64,000 bases of DNA from Bradyrhizobium sp. dw_411 (GTDB lineage Bacteria > Pseudomonadota > Alphaproteobacteria > Rhizobiales > Xanthobacteraceae), in assembly GCF_018449695.1 (NCBI RefSeq), contig NZ_JAAVUY010000002.1:186001-250000 (forward strand), written 5' to 3'. A program made the translations under genes and the position numbers. The notes under the pieces were generated by a model. The model was not told where the DNA came from. It saw only the letters and a list, made by a program, of their open reading frames with translations, and did no database searches. How positions within the stretch are numbered: position 1 is the stretch's first letter; each line of letters starts with the position of its first letter. Positions 8,995 to 18,199 of the stretch are shown here, piece by piece.

Positions 8995-9603
8995 ATGACG
9001 ACATTGGCCGAATTGCCCGCAGGCTTCGCCGACAAGGTGTTGTCGTCGCAAACGACCTTCCGTTCCGTCATGGACGCGATGGCGCGTCCCGGCAGCGTGC
9101 AGACAATCACGGCGGCTGCCGGGACCCCCGGGACGATGATGCGCGGCACGGCAGCGATCGCGTTGACCTTGTTCGATCATGACACGCCGATCTGGCTCGA
9201 TCCCGTGATGTCCGAAACCTCGGATGTGGCCAGATGGCTTAAATTCCATACCAGCGCGCCGGTGATCCAGGATTCTTCGATCTGCCATTTTGCCCTGATC
9301 GGTGCCCCCTCGGCACTGCCCGGTTTCGACCGTTTTTCGTTCGGCAGCAATGAATATCCCGACCGTTCGACCACGCTGATCCTGCAGGTCGAGAGCCTGA
9401 CGCAGGGACCCACTCTCGAATTGCGCGGTCCCGGCATCGATGGTGTGGCGACCTTGCAGGCCACGTTTGCGCCGTCGGATCTGTTCGAACGGCTCTCCAT
9501 CAATGCCGCGTTGTTCCCGCGTGGCATCGATGTCGTGCTGGTTCATGACGACGCGATTGTCGCGATACCGCGCACCACGCGGCTGGCTGCCAAGGGAGAT
9601 TAG
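8995..9603 (+). CDS. phnH: C-P lyase complex subunit PhnH
   Basis: A 202-residue PhnH, recognised by FRSVMDAMARPGSV near residue 22, LFDHDTPIWLD and the C-terminal FPRGIDVVLVHDDAIVAIPR. PhnH is a subunit of the PhnGHIJ core complex. A GAGGG site precedes the ATG, and the stop lies 3 bases before phnI, so the genes are tightly linked. Confidence 0.94.
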   Translation: MTTLAELPAGFADKVLSSQTTFRSVMDAMARPGSVQTITAAAGTPGTMMRGTAAIALTLFDHDTPIWLDPVMSETSDVARWLKFHTSAPVIQDSSICHFALIGAPSALPGFDRFSFGSNEYPDRSTTLILQVESLTQGPTLELRGPGIDGVATLQATFAPSDLFERLSINAALFPRGIDVVLVHDDAIVAIPRTTRLAAKGD

Positions 9604-9606
9604 CCG

Positions 9607-10716
9607 ATGTATGTCGCGGTCAAGGGCGGCGAGCGCGCCATCGAGAACGCCCATCGGCTGCTGGCGCATGAGCGTCGTGGTGATCAGAACGTTGCAGAAG
9701 TCTCGCTGGCGCAGATCTCCGAACAGCTCAGCCTCGGCGTCGATCGGGTGATGACCGAAGGTTCGCTGTATGACCGCGAACTGGCCGCGCTGGCCATCAA
9801 GCAGGCCCGCGGCGACATGATCGAGGCAATCTTCCTGCTTCGCGCGTTCCGCGCCACGCTGCCACGGTTCGGCGCCACCGAGCCGGTCGATACCGGCCGG
9901 ATGACCGTGCGGCGGCGGATTTCGTCGACCTTCAAGGACATCCCAGGCGGCCAGATTCTCGGCCCCACTTTCGACTACACCCACCGGCTGCTCGATCCGC
10001 AACTGGCCGGGGTCTCCACGCCCGAGGCGCCTGCGACCGCGGAACCGTCAGCGGCGACGATGCCGCGTGTCACCGACATTCTCGGTCGTGATGGCCTGAT
10101 CGAATCTTCGCCGCAAGCCGATGCGGACTTGCCGGTCGGGGATCTGACCCGCGATCCCCTGAGCTTTCCGGCCGGTCGCGATCTACGACTGCAGAATCTC
10201 GCACGCGCTGACGAAGGGTTCTTGCTGGCGCTCGGATATTCATCGCAGCGCGGCTATGGCCGCAACCATCCTTTCGCGGGCGAAATCAGGCTCGGCGAGG
10301 TCGAGGTCGAATTCATGGCCGAAGACGTCGGCTTCGCGGTCCCGCTTGGCGCGATCACGCTGACCGAATGCCAGATGGTCAACCAGTTCAAGGGCTCGGC
10401 CACCGAGGCCCCGTGTTTTACCCGCGGCTATGGTCTCGCGTTCGGGCAGAGCGAGCGCAAGACCATGTCGATGGCGCTGGTGGACCGCGCGCTCCGCGCC
10501 CGCGAATTGGGTGAAGAAATCATGGCACCGGCGCAGGACGAGGAATTCGTGATGTCGCATTCCGACAATGTGCAGGCGACTGGCTTCGTCGAGCATCTCA
10601 AGCTGCCGCATTATGTCGACTTCCAGTCCGAACTCGGGCTGCTGCGCAAGCTGCGCAAGGAATTCAGCGACAATGCTGCAGAAATATCGCCGCCGCTGCA
10701 GGAGGCCGCCGAATGA
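9607..10716 (+). CDS. phnI: C-P lyase complex subunit PhnI
   Basis: A 369-residue PhnI, near the family's usual length. It begins MYVAVKGGERAIENAHRLL, typical of PhnI, and has RRRISSTFKDIPGGQILGPT near residue 100 and LALGYSSQRGYGRNHPFAGE near 205. PhnI displaces adenine from ATP to join methylphosphonate to ribose triphosphate, working with PhnG, H and L. It overlaps phnJ by 4 bases (ATGA). Confidence 0.95.
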   Translation: MYVAVKGGERAIENAHRLLAHERRGDQNVAEVSLAQISEQLSLGVDRVMTEGSLYDRELAALAIKQARGDMIEAIFLLRAFRATLPRFGATEPVDTGRMTVRRRISSTFKDIPGGQILGPTFDYTHRLLDPQLAGVSTPEAPATAEPSAATMPRVTDILGRDGLIESSPQADADLPVGDLTRDPLSFPAGRDLRLQNLARADEGFLLALGYSSQRGYGRNHPFAGEIRLGEVEVEFMAEDVGFAVPLGAITLTECQMVNQFKGSATEAPCFTRGYGLAFGQSERKTMSMALVDRALRARELGEEIMAPAQDEEFVMSHSDNVQATGFVEHLKLPHYVDFQSELGLLRKLRKEFSDNAAEISPPLQEAAE

Positions 10717-11597
10717 ACGCGCCGGCTTACAATTTCGCCTATCTCGACGAGCAGACCAAGCGGATGATCCGCCGCGCGATCCTCAAGGCGATCGCGATCC
10801 CCGGCTATCAAGTGCCGTTCGCCAGCCGCGAAATGCCGATGCCTTATGGATGGGGCACCGGCGGCGTGCAGGTGACCGCCGCGATCCTCGGTCCCGACGA
10901 CGTGTTGAAGGTGATCGACCAGGGTTCTGACGACACCACCAACGCGATCTCGATCCGCAAGTTCTTTGCCAAGACCGCCGGCGTCGCGACCACCACGAGC
11001 ACCGCCGATGCCACCGTGATCCAGACCCGGCACCGGGTCCCCGAGGCGCCGCTGCATGCCGGACAGGTGCTGGTCTATCAGGTGCCGATCCCGGAACCGC
11101 TACGCTTCCTCGAGCCGCGCGAGACTGAGACCCGCCGCATGCACGCGCTCGGTGAATATGGCTTGATGCATGTCAAGCTCTACGAGGACATTGCCCGCTT
11201 CGGCCATATCGCGACGTCCTACGCCTATCCGGTCAAGGTCAATGCGCGCTACGTGATGGACCCGTCGCCGACGCCGAAATTCGACAACCCGAAGATGGAC
11301 AATTGCGCGGCGCTGCAATTGTTCGGCGCCGGTCGCGAAAAGCGCATCTACGCGATCCCGCCGCATACCTCGGTGGTATCCTTGGATTTCGAGGATCATC
11401 CGTTCACGCGCTACCGTTTTGACGCCCCGTGCGCGCTGTGCGGCAGCGGCGATTCCTATCTCGACGAGATCGTCACCGACGATCAGGGCAGCCGGATGTT
11501 CGTCTGTTCCGACACGGATTTTTGCGAAAGCCGGCAGGCCCAGGGTCATCGCGGCAGCGAAAGTGCGGCTCCCCACCGGGAGAAGCTACATGGCTGA
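10713..11597 (+). CDS. phnJ: C-P lyase radical SAM catalytic subunit PhnJ
   Basis: A 294-residue PhnJ, the enzyme that cleaves the C-P bond of 5-phosphoribosyl 1-phosphonate using a [4Fe-4S] cluster and SAM. The defining CX2CX21CX5C pattern is intact at Cys240, Cys243, Cys265 and Cys271, matching E. coli Cys241, 244, 266 and 272: the first three bind the cluster and the last is the proposed thiyl radical site. Other landmarks are YGWGTGG near 45 and GEYGLMHVKLYEDI near 147. It overlaps the phnK start by 8 bases. Confidence 0.97.
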   Translation: MNAPAYNFAYLDEQTKRMIRRAILKAIAIPGYQVPFASREMPMPYGWGTGGVQVTAAILGPDDVLKVIDQGSDDTTNAISIRKFFAKTAGVATTTSTADATVIQTRHRVPEAPLHAGQVLVYQVPIPEPLRFLEPRETETRRMHALGEYGLMHVKLYEDIARFGHIATSYAYPVKVNARYVMDPSPTPKFDNPKMDNCAALQLFGAGREKRIYAIPPHTSVVSLDFEDHPFTRYRFDAPCALCGSGDSYLDEIVTDDQGSRMFVCSDTDFCESRQAQGHRGSESAAPHREKLHG

Positions 11598-12393
11598 GCA
11601 CAACGACATGATTCAGGACAATGACAGGCCGTTGCTGGTCGCCGAAGGCCTGGGCAAATCCTACGGCCGGCTCGTCGCATGCCGCGACGTGTCCTTTGCG
11701 CTTTATCCCGGCGAAGTGCTGGCGATCGTCGGCGAATCCGGTTCGGGCAAATCGACGCTGCTGCAATTGTTGTCGGCGCAGCTCGCGCCCAGCGCCGGGC
11801 ATGTCTCGTACCGGATGCGCGACGGGGTGATGCGCGACCTTTCTGCGCTGGGCGAAGCCGAGCGGCGATTCCTGTTTCGCACCGACTGGGGCTATGTCCA
11901 TCAAGACCCAGCGATGGGCCTGCGGATGGCGGTGTCGGCCGGCGCCAATGTTGGCGAGCGGCTGATGGCTGTGGGGTGGAATCACTACGGCCGGATCCGC
12001 GATACCGCGTCGTCCTGGCTGGAGCGCGTCGAGATCGGCCTCGATCGCATCGACGATGCGCCGAAAACCTATTCCGGCGGCATGCGCCAGCGGCTGCAGA
12101 TCGCCCGCAATCTGGTTACCGAGCCGCGGCTGATGTTCATGGACGAGCCGACCGGCGGCCTCGATGTCTCGGTGCAGGCGCGCCTGTTGGATCTGATGCG
12201 CAATCTGGTCAGTGAACTCGGACTGGCCGCGATCGTGGTCACCCATGATCTGGCGGTGGCGCGGCTGTTGTCGCACCGGGTGATGGTGATGAAGGGCGGT
12301 CGTGTGATCGAAACCGGGCTGACCGACCAGGTGCTCGACGATCCCCGCGAGCCCTATACGCAGCTTCTGGTTTCCTCGATTTTGCCGGCGTGA
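11590..12393 (+). CDS. phnK: C-P lyase ABC-type ATPase PhnK
   Basis: A 267-residue ABC ATPase of the PhnK type with Walker A GESGSGKST at 48-56, signature YSGGMRQRLQIARN and Walker B LMFMDEPTGGLDVSVQARL. PhnK docks onto the PhnGHIJ core rather than serving a membrane transporter. The ATG at 11590 lies inside the end of phnJ (8-base overlap); an upstream in-frame reading would run through phnJ and is rejected. Its stop overlaps the phnL start as GTGA. Confidence 0.94.
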   Translation: MAEHNDMIQDNDRPLLVAEGLGKSYGRLVACRDVSFALYPGEVLAIVGESGSGKSTLLQLLSAQLAPSAGHVSYRMRDGVMRDLSALGEAERRFLFRTDWGYVHQDPAMGLRMAVSAGANVGERLMAVGWNHYGRIRDTASSWLERVEIGLDRIDDAPKTYSGGMRQRLQIARNLVTEPRLMFMDEPTGGLDVSVQARLLDLMRNLVSELGLAAIVVTHDLAVARLLSHRVMVMKGGRVIETGLTDQVLDDPREPYTQLLVSSILPA

Positions 12394-13100
12394 GCACCAA
12401 CATGACTGCAATGATCGACATCAAGGACGCGCAAAAGACCTTCATCATGCATCTGCAGGGTGGGGTGGAATTGCCCGTGGTGAGCGGCGTCTCGTTTCAC
12501 GTCGACCAAGGCGAATGCGTTGTGCTGGCAGGGCCCTCGGGCGCCGGCAAATCCTCGATCCTGAAGATGATCTTCGGCAATTACCGCTGCGACGGCGGCC
12601 GCATCGGTATCCGCCATGAAGGGACGCAGATCGATCTGGCCACGGCCGAGCCGCGGCAGGTGCTGCGCGCGCGCCGCGCCACCATCGGCTATGTCAGCCA
12701 ATTCCTGCGCGCGGTGCCGCGCGTAGCGACCATCGACGTGGTGGCCGAGCCCCTGATCGTCAACGGCATGGCGCGGCCGGAGGCGCAGGCCAAGGCCGGC
12801 GCGCTGCTGCGCCGGCTCAACATTCCCGAACGATTGTGGGCGCTGCCGCCCTCGACTTTTTCCGGCGGCGAACAGCAGCGGGTCAACATCGCGCGCGGCT
12901 TCATTTCCGATCTTCCGATTTTGTTGCTGGACGAGCCAACCGCGTCGCTCGACGCCGCCAACCGTGCGGTCGTGGTCGAGCTGATCGACCAGAAGAAACA
13001 CCAGGGTGTTGCCATGGTCGCCATCGTCCATGACGACGACATCCGAAACCTGATCGCCGACCGGATTGTCGACGTGACCTCGTTTGCATCGGCCAATTGA
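12390..13100 (+). CDS. phnL: C-P lyase ABC-type ATPase PhnL
   Basis: A 236-residue PhnL with Walker A AGPSGAGKSS near residues 47-56, signature FSGGEQQRVNIARGF and Walker B ILLLDEPTASLD. PhnL works with PhnI in loading the phosphonate on ribose and joins PhnK in the complex. The start is probably GTG at 12390, overlapping the phnK stop; ATG at 12402 is an alternative. phnM follows 15 bases later. Confidence 0.93.
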   Translation: MSTNMTAMIDIKDAQKTFIMHLQGGVELPVVSGVSFHVDQGECVVLAGPSGAGKSSILKMIFGNYRCDGGRIGIRHEGTQIDLATAEPRQVLRARRATIGYVSQFLRAVPRVATIDVVAEPLIVNGMARPEAQAKAGALLRRLNIPERLWALPPSTFSGGEQQRVNIARGFISDLPILLLDEPTASLDAANRAVVVELIDQKKHQGVAMVAIVHDDDIRNLIADRIVDVTSFASAN

Positions 13101-13115
13101 AGAAAGACAATTGAG

Positions 13116-14267
13116 ATGACATCCAAGATGACATCGCCCCGTTCCGAAACCGTCATCGGCAATGCCAGGATTGTTCTGGCCGATCGTGTGATCGAGCACG
13201 GCTGGGTCGCGGTCACTGGCGGCCGTATCGCCGAATTTGGCGAAGGTGACGCGCCTGCAGGCAGCGAGGATGCGGCCGGCGATCTGATCATGCCCGGCTT
13301 GATCGAGTTGCACACCGATCATCTCGAGGCCCATTACCAGCCGCGCCCGAAAGTGTTCTGGGATCCGCTCGCGGCGGTGGTCTCCTATGACGCGCAATTG
13401 GCGACATCGGGCATCACCACGGTGCTGGATTCGCTACGGGTCGGGAGCGACGAGGGCGTCACCGATGGCAGGTTGGCCGAGGCCATCACTGCCGCGCGGG
13501 AGGCGGGCCTGTTGCGCTCGGACCATTTCCTGCATCTGCGCTGCGAAATTCCGATGCCGAACGTGCTCGACCAGATGCACGAACTGATCGGGCGACCGGA
13601 CGTGCGGCTGATGTCGCTGATGGATCATACGCCGGGGCAGCGCCAGTTTCGCGACGAAGGCAAGTTGCGTGAATATTATCGCGGCAAGGGCGGCTCGTCC
13701 GATGCCGAGCTCGATGTGATGTTCGCGCGGCGAACCGCCTATCAGAAGGTTCACGCTGCCGACAATTTGCGCGAGATCGTGACGCAAGCGCATGCGCACG
13801 AAATTCCGCTCGCCAGCCACGACGATACCACCGGGGAGAACGTGATTGACGCCATTCGGGACCGGGTTTCGGTGGCGGAATTTCCGACCACGATCGAGGC
13901 GGCGCGCGGATTGCACGAGGCGGGCATCGGCATCCTGATGGGCGCGCCGAATGTGGTGCGCGGCGGATCGCATTCCGGCAACATCGCCGCGGTCGATCTT
14001 GCCCGGGAAGGCATGCTGGATATCCTGTCTTCCGATTATATTCCTTCGAGCCTGCTGATGGCGGCGTTGCAATTGCCGGGGCATGTGCCGGCGATCGATC
14101 TGGCTTCCGCGGTGCGCACCGTCACCAAGGCGCCCGCCGAGGCGATCGGTCTCGCCGACCGGGGCGAGATCGCCGCGGGCAAGCGGGCCGACCTGATCCG
14201 CGTGCATGTCGCCCGCGACGTGCCGGTGGTGCGTAGCGTCTGGCGGGAAGGGGAGCGCGTGGCATGA
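13116..14267 (+). CDS. phnM: Ribose 1-methylphosphonate 5-triphosphate diphosphatase PhnM
   Basis: A 383-residue canonical PhnM. Metal-site landmarks are IMPGLIELHTDHLEAHYQPR with HTD at 66-68, LRCEIP, SLMDHTPGQRQF, LASHDDTT and [14 protein letters not shown], with LSSDYIPSSLL near the C-terminus. It removes pyrophosphate from the triphosphate intermediate to form the PhnJ substrate. This copy sits in the catalytic operon; the divergent copy at 1938-3131 shares the fold but not the metal-site sequence. It overlaps phnN by 4 bases (ATGA). Confidence 0.95.
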   Translation: MTSKMTSPRSETVIGNARIVLADRVIEHGWVAVTGGRIAEFGEGDAPAGSEDAAGDLIMPGLIELHTDHLEAHYQPRPKVFWDPLAAVVSYDAQLATSGITTVLDSLRVGSDEGVTDGRLAEAITAAREAGLLRSDHFLHLRCEIPMPNVLDQMHELIGRPDVRLMSLMDHTPGQRQFRDEGKLREYYRGKGGSSDAELDVMFARRTAYQKVHAADNLREIVTQAHAHEIPLASHDDTTGENVIDAIRDRVSVAEFPTTIEAARGLHEAGIGILMGAPNVVRGGSHSGNIAAVDLAREGMLDILSSDYIPSSLLMAALQLPGHVPAIDLASAVRTVTKAPAEAIGLADRGEIAAGKRADLIRVHVARDVPVVRSVWREGERVA

Positions 14268-14860
14268 TAGAAGCTCCCGAAAATATAGATCATCGTCCAG
14301 CTACTGCCGCTACCGGCCGGCTTGTTCTGCTGGTTGGACCAAGCGGCGCGGGCAAGGATACGCTGCTCGGGTTCGCCAAAGCGGCGTGTGCCGAGGATCC
14401 CGGCATCGTGTTTGCGCGCCGCGTGATCACGCGCGAAGCCTCCGCGGCCGAGGACAATGAGGAAGTCAGTCACGACGCATTTGAAGCGGCGAAAGCGCGC
14501 GGCGACTATGCGGTGCATTGGGAAGCGCACAACCATCGCTATGCTCTGTCGCGCACGATCGATGATGAATTGGGGGCGGGGCGAACGGTGGTCGCCAACG
14601 TATCGCGAACCGTGATCGGCGCGATGCGCCGCGCTTACGCCGATGTCGTGGTGGTTCTGATCACCGCGCCGCCCCAGGTCTTGGCCGAAAGACTGGCGAA
14701 GCGTGGACGCAGCAGCGACGGAAGACTGGAGAATCGGCTGGGCCGCATCGTCGACGATACCAATACCGCCCCTGACATCACCCTCGTCAATGTCAGCAGC
14801 GCCGAATATCACGCGCGCCAGTTGGTTCGGATCATCAAAGGCGAGTGCCGGAACGGATAG
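14264..14860 (+). CDS. phnN: Ribose 1,5-bisphosphate phosphokinase PhnN
   Basis: A 198-residue guanylate-kinase-like protein with P-loop GPSGAGKD at 25-32, RRVITREAS near residue 51 and VLAERLAKRGR in the lid region. PhnN phosphorylates ribose 1,5-bisphosphate to PRPP, returning the ribose from C-P lyase to nucleotide synthesis. It overlaps phnM by 4 bases. Confidence 0.94.
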   Translation: MIEAPENIDHRPATAATGRLVLLVGPSGAGKDTLLGFAKAACAEDPGIVFARRVITREASAAEDNEEVSHDAFEAAKARGDYAVHWEAHNHRYALSRTIDDELGAGRTVVANVSRTVIGAMRRAYADVVVVLITAPPQVLAERLAKRGRSSDGRLENRLGRIVDDTNTAPDITLVNVSSAEYHARQLVRIIKGECRNG

Positions 14861-14873
14861 GAGACACGCGGAG

Positions 14874-15485
14874 ATGTCCATTATCGCGACGATCGAGCAG
14901 CTCGAGACGATTTATGGCCATCCCAACGACGCCTCAACCGTCAAGGTCGCAGATTACGTCACACCGGCCTATCGAATTCTGATCGAGAAGTCGCCGTTTG
15001 CGACGCTGGCGACATGCGGACCGGAAGGGCTGGATTGCTCGCCGCGTGGCGATCAGGACGGCTTCGTTCGCATCCACGACGACAAGACGCTGATGATACC
15101 GGACCGCCGCGGCAACAACCGCGTCGACTCGCTGCGCAACATCGTGCGCGATCCCCGCATCGCATTGCTGTTTCTGATCCCGGGTTCCGGCAGCACGCTG
15201 CGCGTCAACGGGCAGGCGCTGGTATCCGCCGATCCGGATTTGCTGGCGTCGTTCACGGTGGAAGGAAAGGCGCCACGAACGGTTGTCATCATGACGGTGC
15301 AGGAGGTCTATTTTCAGTGCGCGCGCGCCATCGTTCGCGCCGACCTCTGGAATCCTAACAAGCGCGTCGATCCCCGGTCGCTGCCGACGCCGGGCCAGAT
15401 CCTAGCCGAAATGAGCGACAACCAGGTTGGCGGGGAAAAATACGATCAGGAGTGGCCGGAACGCGCGCGCCAGACGATGTGGTAG
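14874..15485 (+). CDS. Pyridoxamine-5'-phosphate-oxidase-like flavin-binding protein
   Basis: A 203-residue split-barrel flavin-binding protein. FATLATCGPEGLDCSPRGDQDGF near residue 43 and RGNNRVDSLRNIVRDPRIALLFLIPG near 80 are typical of the MSMEG_1061/DR2398 group of PPOX-like proteins, which bind FMN or F420 and usually have unknown substrates. The chosen ATG at 14874 has GGAG just upstream. It lies 13 bases after phnN in the same direction and so is the last gene of the C-P lyase operon; a direct role in phosphonate breakdown is not established. Confidence 0.82.
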   Translation: MSIIATIEQLETIYGHPNDASTVKVADYVTPAYRILIEKSPFATLATCGPEGLDCSPRGDQDGFVRIHDDKTLMIPDRRGNNRVDSLRNIVRDPRIALLFLIPGSGSTLRVNGQALVSADPDLLASFTVEGKAPRTVVIMTVQEVYFQCARAIVRADLWNPNKRVDPRSLPTPGQILAEMSDNQVGGEKYDQEWPERARQTMW

Positions 15486-15536
15486 GTTGCAGCCCATGCC
15501 CAAAACCAGGCGCAAGGCGAAGCTAGCTCCGCGATT

Positions 15537-15812
15537 TTACTGACAGCTGTTCCGGTCGTCCCATCCACCGCCGGATCGAAAAGCGGACCAGTGCTGATAA
15601 TCGGTCTGCTCGTCGTTGGGATTTCCCGGCTCCTGGCCGCAAAAGCTTCTTGCACTGTCGTCAGTTGAGTTATTGGCGCTACGGAATTGCTCGCTCGCGG
15701 CTGCGGGCGCGCGGTGCGCCTTGTGAACGTGATAATTGGACGCTGTCGCCATTTGACTCGCCGATCCGGTAATCAGCAACGCGCCGAGAATGGTCAGAAC
15801 TGTCTTTCGCAT
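15537..15812 (-). CDS. Small exported hypothetical protein
   Basis: A 91-residue protein with a signal peptide MRKTVLTILGALLITGSA and a mature part rich in His, Ser and Asn with two Cys. A GGAG ribosome site lies before the ATG at 15812, supporting this start over the longer reading to 15869. A related small exported protein lies at 34969-35220. Function unknown. It is convergent with the phn operon end. Confidence 0.6.
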   Translation of the reverse strand: MRKTVLTILGALLITGSASQMATASNYHVHKAHRAPAAASEQFRSANNSTDDSARSFCGQEPGNPNDEQTDYQHWSAFRSGGGWDDRNSCQ

Positions 15813-15952
15813 GATTATCTCCGTTAATCTGACACTCGGTCGAGGTAGGATTCGTATGGAATCGAGCAATCGAGCTGCGCGAGCAGCATTGCTGGATCTG
15901 TGTTACCACACGCTCATCCACCCGGTTTCTGGAAGAGTACTGAAAGATCAAA

Positions 15953-17062
15953 ATGACCAATGGCTTGAACGCGGAAGGGCAGCGAATTCGCTCGTTGACG
16001 ACCCGCGGTGTGATGGTTCCGCTGAAATTTACACTTGGAACGAGTGCGGCGATCGTCAGGTCCGTGCCGCTGCTGCTTGTCGATTTGCTCAACGAAGATG
16101 GTGTGACGGGCAGAGCTTACGCGTTTTGCTACCGGCCCTCGGGAGCGGTTGCGATGTCGTCGCATCTCTTCGAAGCGGTCGATCTCTTGAAGGATAAGAA
16201 TACGACGCCCCTTGAAGCAATGCAGACCCTTTCGCGTCAGTTTGCGCTGCTTGGGGTGACCGGCACCGTCCGGATGGCACTTTCGCTGTTGGACATGGCC
16301 ATGTGGGACGCGCTCGCGCAGATGCAGCGTGTTCCGCTGTCTTCGCTCCTCGGGTCCAGCCCGAAATCGCTCCGCGCCTATGATAGCCGCGGCCTCGGGC
16401 TGATGCCGCCGGATCTCCTTGCGAAGGAAGCCACAGCCCTGCTGGAGAGCGGCCTTCGGGCTGTTAAGCTCCGGCTGGGATACCCGTCTCTTTTCGAGGA
16501 CCTGGCCGCCTTGAGCGCAGTTCGCAGGAGCATTGCCGGCGGCGATGTTGCGATCATGGTGGACTACAATCAGGCGCTGACAAGTACGGAAGCCATTCTT
16601 CGCGGAAGGGAGCTGGAAAAGGAGGGAATCTATTGGCTCGAGGAGCCGATTGCCCACGATGATTATGTGGCGAGCGCCGCAATGGCGCGCGAATTGAAGG
16701 TTCCGATCCAGATCGGCGAGAACTTCAACGGTCCGGAAGGCCTGCTGCGTGCCGTCAATGCTCAGGCGAGCGATTACGTGATGGTCGATGTCGCGCGGAT
16801 AGGTGGCGTAACCGGCTGGCTGCACGCAGCCGGCATCGCCGCGGCCCACGGCATTGAAATGTCGTCGCATCTGATGCCTGAAGTCAGCACGCATCTCCTT
16901 TGCGCAACGCCTACCGCCCATTGGCTTGAATACGTTGACTGGGCGGATGCGATTATCGAGGAGCCGTTGAAAATTCGCGACGGACTGGTTGTCACCTCGG
17001 AGAGAGCCGGCAGCGGGATTGTGTGGGATGAAGCCAGGTTAAAGCGGCTCGATACGATCTGA
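15953..17062 (+). CDS. Mandelate-racemase-like enolase-superfamily enzyme
   Basis: A 369-residue enolase-superfamily member of the mandelate racemase subgroup. It aligns closely with Pseudomonas mandelate racemase as I recall it: metal ligands Asp204 (MVDYNQ), Glu230 (WLEEP) and Glu256 (GENF), catalytic His306 (SSHLMPE) and Glu326 (HWLEYVDW). The Lys pair KxK of mandelate racemase reads K172-L-R174 here, so the second catalytic Lys is Arg. Enzymes of this group abstract a proton next to a carboxylate, to racemise or dehydrate hydroxy acids. Whether this one racemises mandelate is doubtful because of that change. It heads a catabolic gene group. Confidence 0.85.
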   Translation: MTNGLNAEGQRIRSLTTRGVMVPLKFTLGTSAAIVRSVPLLLVDLLNEDGVTGRAYAFCYRPSGAVAMSSHLFEAVDLLKDKNTTPLEAMQTLSRQFALLGVTGTVRMALSLLDMAMWDALAQMQRVPLSSLLGSSPKSLRAYDSRGLGLMPPDLLAKEATALLESGLRAVKLRLGYPSLFEDLAALSAVRRSIAGGDVAIMVDYNQALTSTEAILRGRELEKEGIYWLEEPIAHDDYVASAAMARELKVPIQIGENFNGPEGLLRAVNAQASDYVMVDVARIGGVTGWLHAAGIAAAHGIEMSSHLMPEVSTHLLCATPTAHWLEYVDWADAIIEEPLKIRDGLVVTSERAGSGIVWDEARLKRLDTI

Positions 17063-17206
17063 GTTTCGATGAGAACAATTCAGTCGCCAGTGCGGGAGCC
17101 CAGCGGCGTGCGGATCGAGTTTGCGTTCGATCCGCGCCTTGAGGAGTCGCGCAAAGCGCAGTAAGCCGCTTCAGGCGGCAATTGTCGCGGAAGAGGAGGG
17201 CCTATC

Positions 17207-18178
17207 GTGAGTAATCCCAGTATCCTGGTGCTCGGTGCCGGAGGAATTGGCGGCTATTTCGGCGGTCGTTTGGCTGGGAGTGGTGCCGATGTCACGTTTC
17301 TTGTCCGTGATGGGCGGCGTAAGATTCTTTCCGAGCAAGGGCTGCGGATCGAAAGTCCGTTCGGGGACGCGCAACTGGCTGTGAAGACCGTGGTCGCGTC
17401 GGAGGTGGCACCAATTTACGATGCGGTCATTTTGACCTGCAAGGCGTACGATCTCGAAGCCGCCGTGGCCGCGATCGCACCGGGCTTAGCGCCGGATGGT
17501 TACGTATTGCCTTTCCTGAATGGAATCGCCCACATCGACGTTCTGAACCAAAGGTTCGGCCAGCACCGTGTACTCGGCGGAACCGCAAAGATTCAGGCAA
17601 CGCTTACGCCGAGCGGCGCAATTCGCCAATTCAACGATTGGCGGACGCTTACCTTTGGCGAACAGTCCGGCGAAATGACCGAACGCGTGAAAACGCTGGC
17701 AGCCTTGTTTGCTGCTGCGAAAGGCGTCGAAGCCTTCGCGGTCACCGACATCGTCCAGCGGATGTGGGAAAAGCTGGTTCACCTCTCAACCGCGGCCACA
17801 ATGACCTGCCTGATGCGGGCGAATGTCGGAGAAATTGTCCGCACTCCCAATGGCCGCGAACTTTTCCTCGATCAGCTTCAGTGTGGCGCCGCCATCGCGG
17901 CCGCTAACGGTCATACGCCCAGCGATGACTTCATGAGATTGTGGAAGGAGACGTTCTCCCAAGCGGACTCGCAATACGCGACGTCGATGCTGCGCGACAT
18001 CGAACGTGGTGGCCGAACGGAGGTCGATCACATCCTGGGTTTCATGCTCGACAGGGCCAGCGAGGCCAAAATTGCGCATCGTACATTGTTGCTCGCCTAT
18101 ACGCATATCAAGGCCTTTGAGCAGCGGTGTGCCGCCGGTCGTTTGCCTGCGCAAGCAGATACAGGCGAGTCCCATTAA
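17207..18178 (+). CDS. Ketopantoate reductase family dehydrogenase
   Basis: A 323-residue PanE/ApbA-family protein with an N-terminal NAD(P) site (ILVLGAGGIGGYFGGRLAGSG, residues about 5-25), the LTCKAYD segment with the catalytic Lys region, and a C-terminal helical domain with RGGRTEVDHILGFML. The family reduces 2-oxo acids. As part of a catabolic cluster it more likely acts on a hydroxy- or oxo-acid intermediate than in pantothenate synthesis. It starts with GTG after an AGAGGAGGG site. Confidence 0.85.
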   Translation: MSNPSILVLGAGGIGGYFGGRLAGSGADVTFLVRDGRRKILSEQGLRIESPFGDAQLAVKTVVASEVAPIYDAVILTCKAYDLEAAVAAIAPGLAPDGYVLPFLNGIAHIDVLNQRFGQHRVLGGTAKIQATLTPSGAIRQFNDWRTLTFGEQSGEMTERVKTLAALFAAAKGVEAFAVTDIVQRMWEKLVHLSTAATMTCLMRANVGEIVRTPNGRELFLDQLQCGAAIAAANGHTPSDDFMRLWKETFSQADSQYATSMLRDIERGGRTEVDHILGFMLDRASEAKIAHRTLLLAYTHIKAFEQRCAAGRLPAQADTGESH

Positions 18179-18199
18179 CGCGGTCGCAAGCAAATAATA

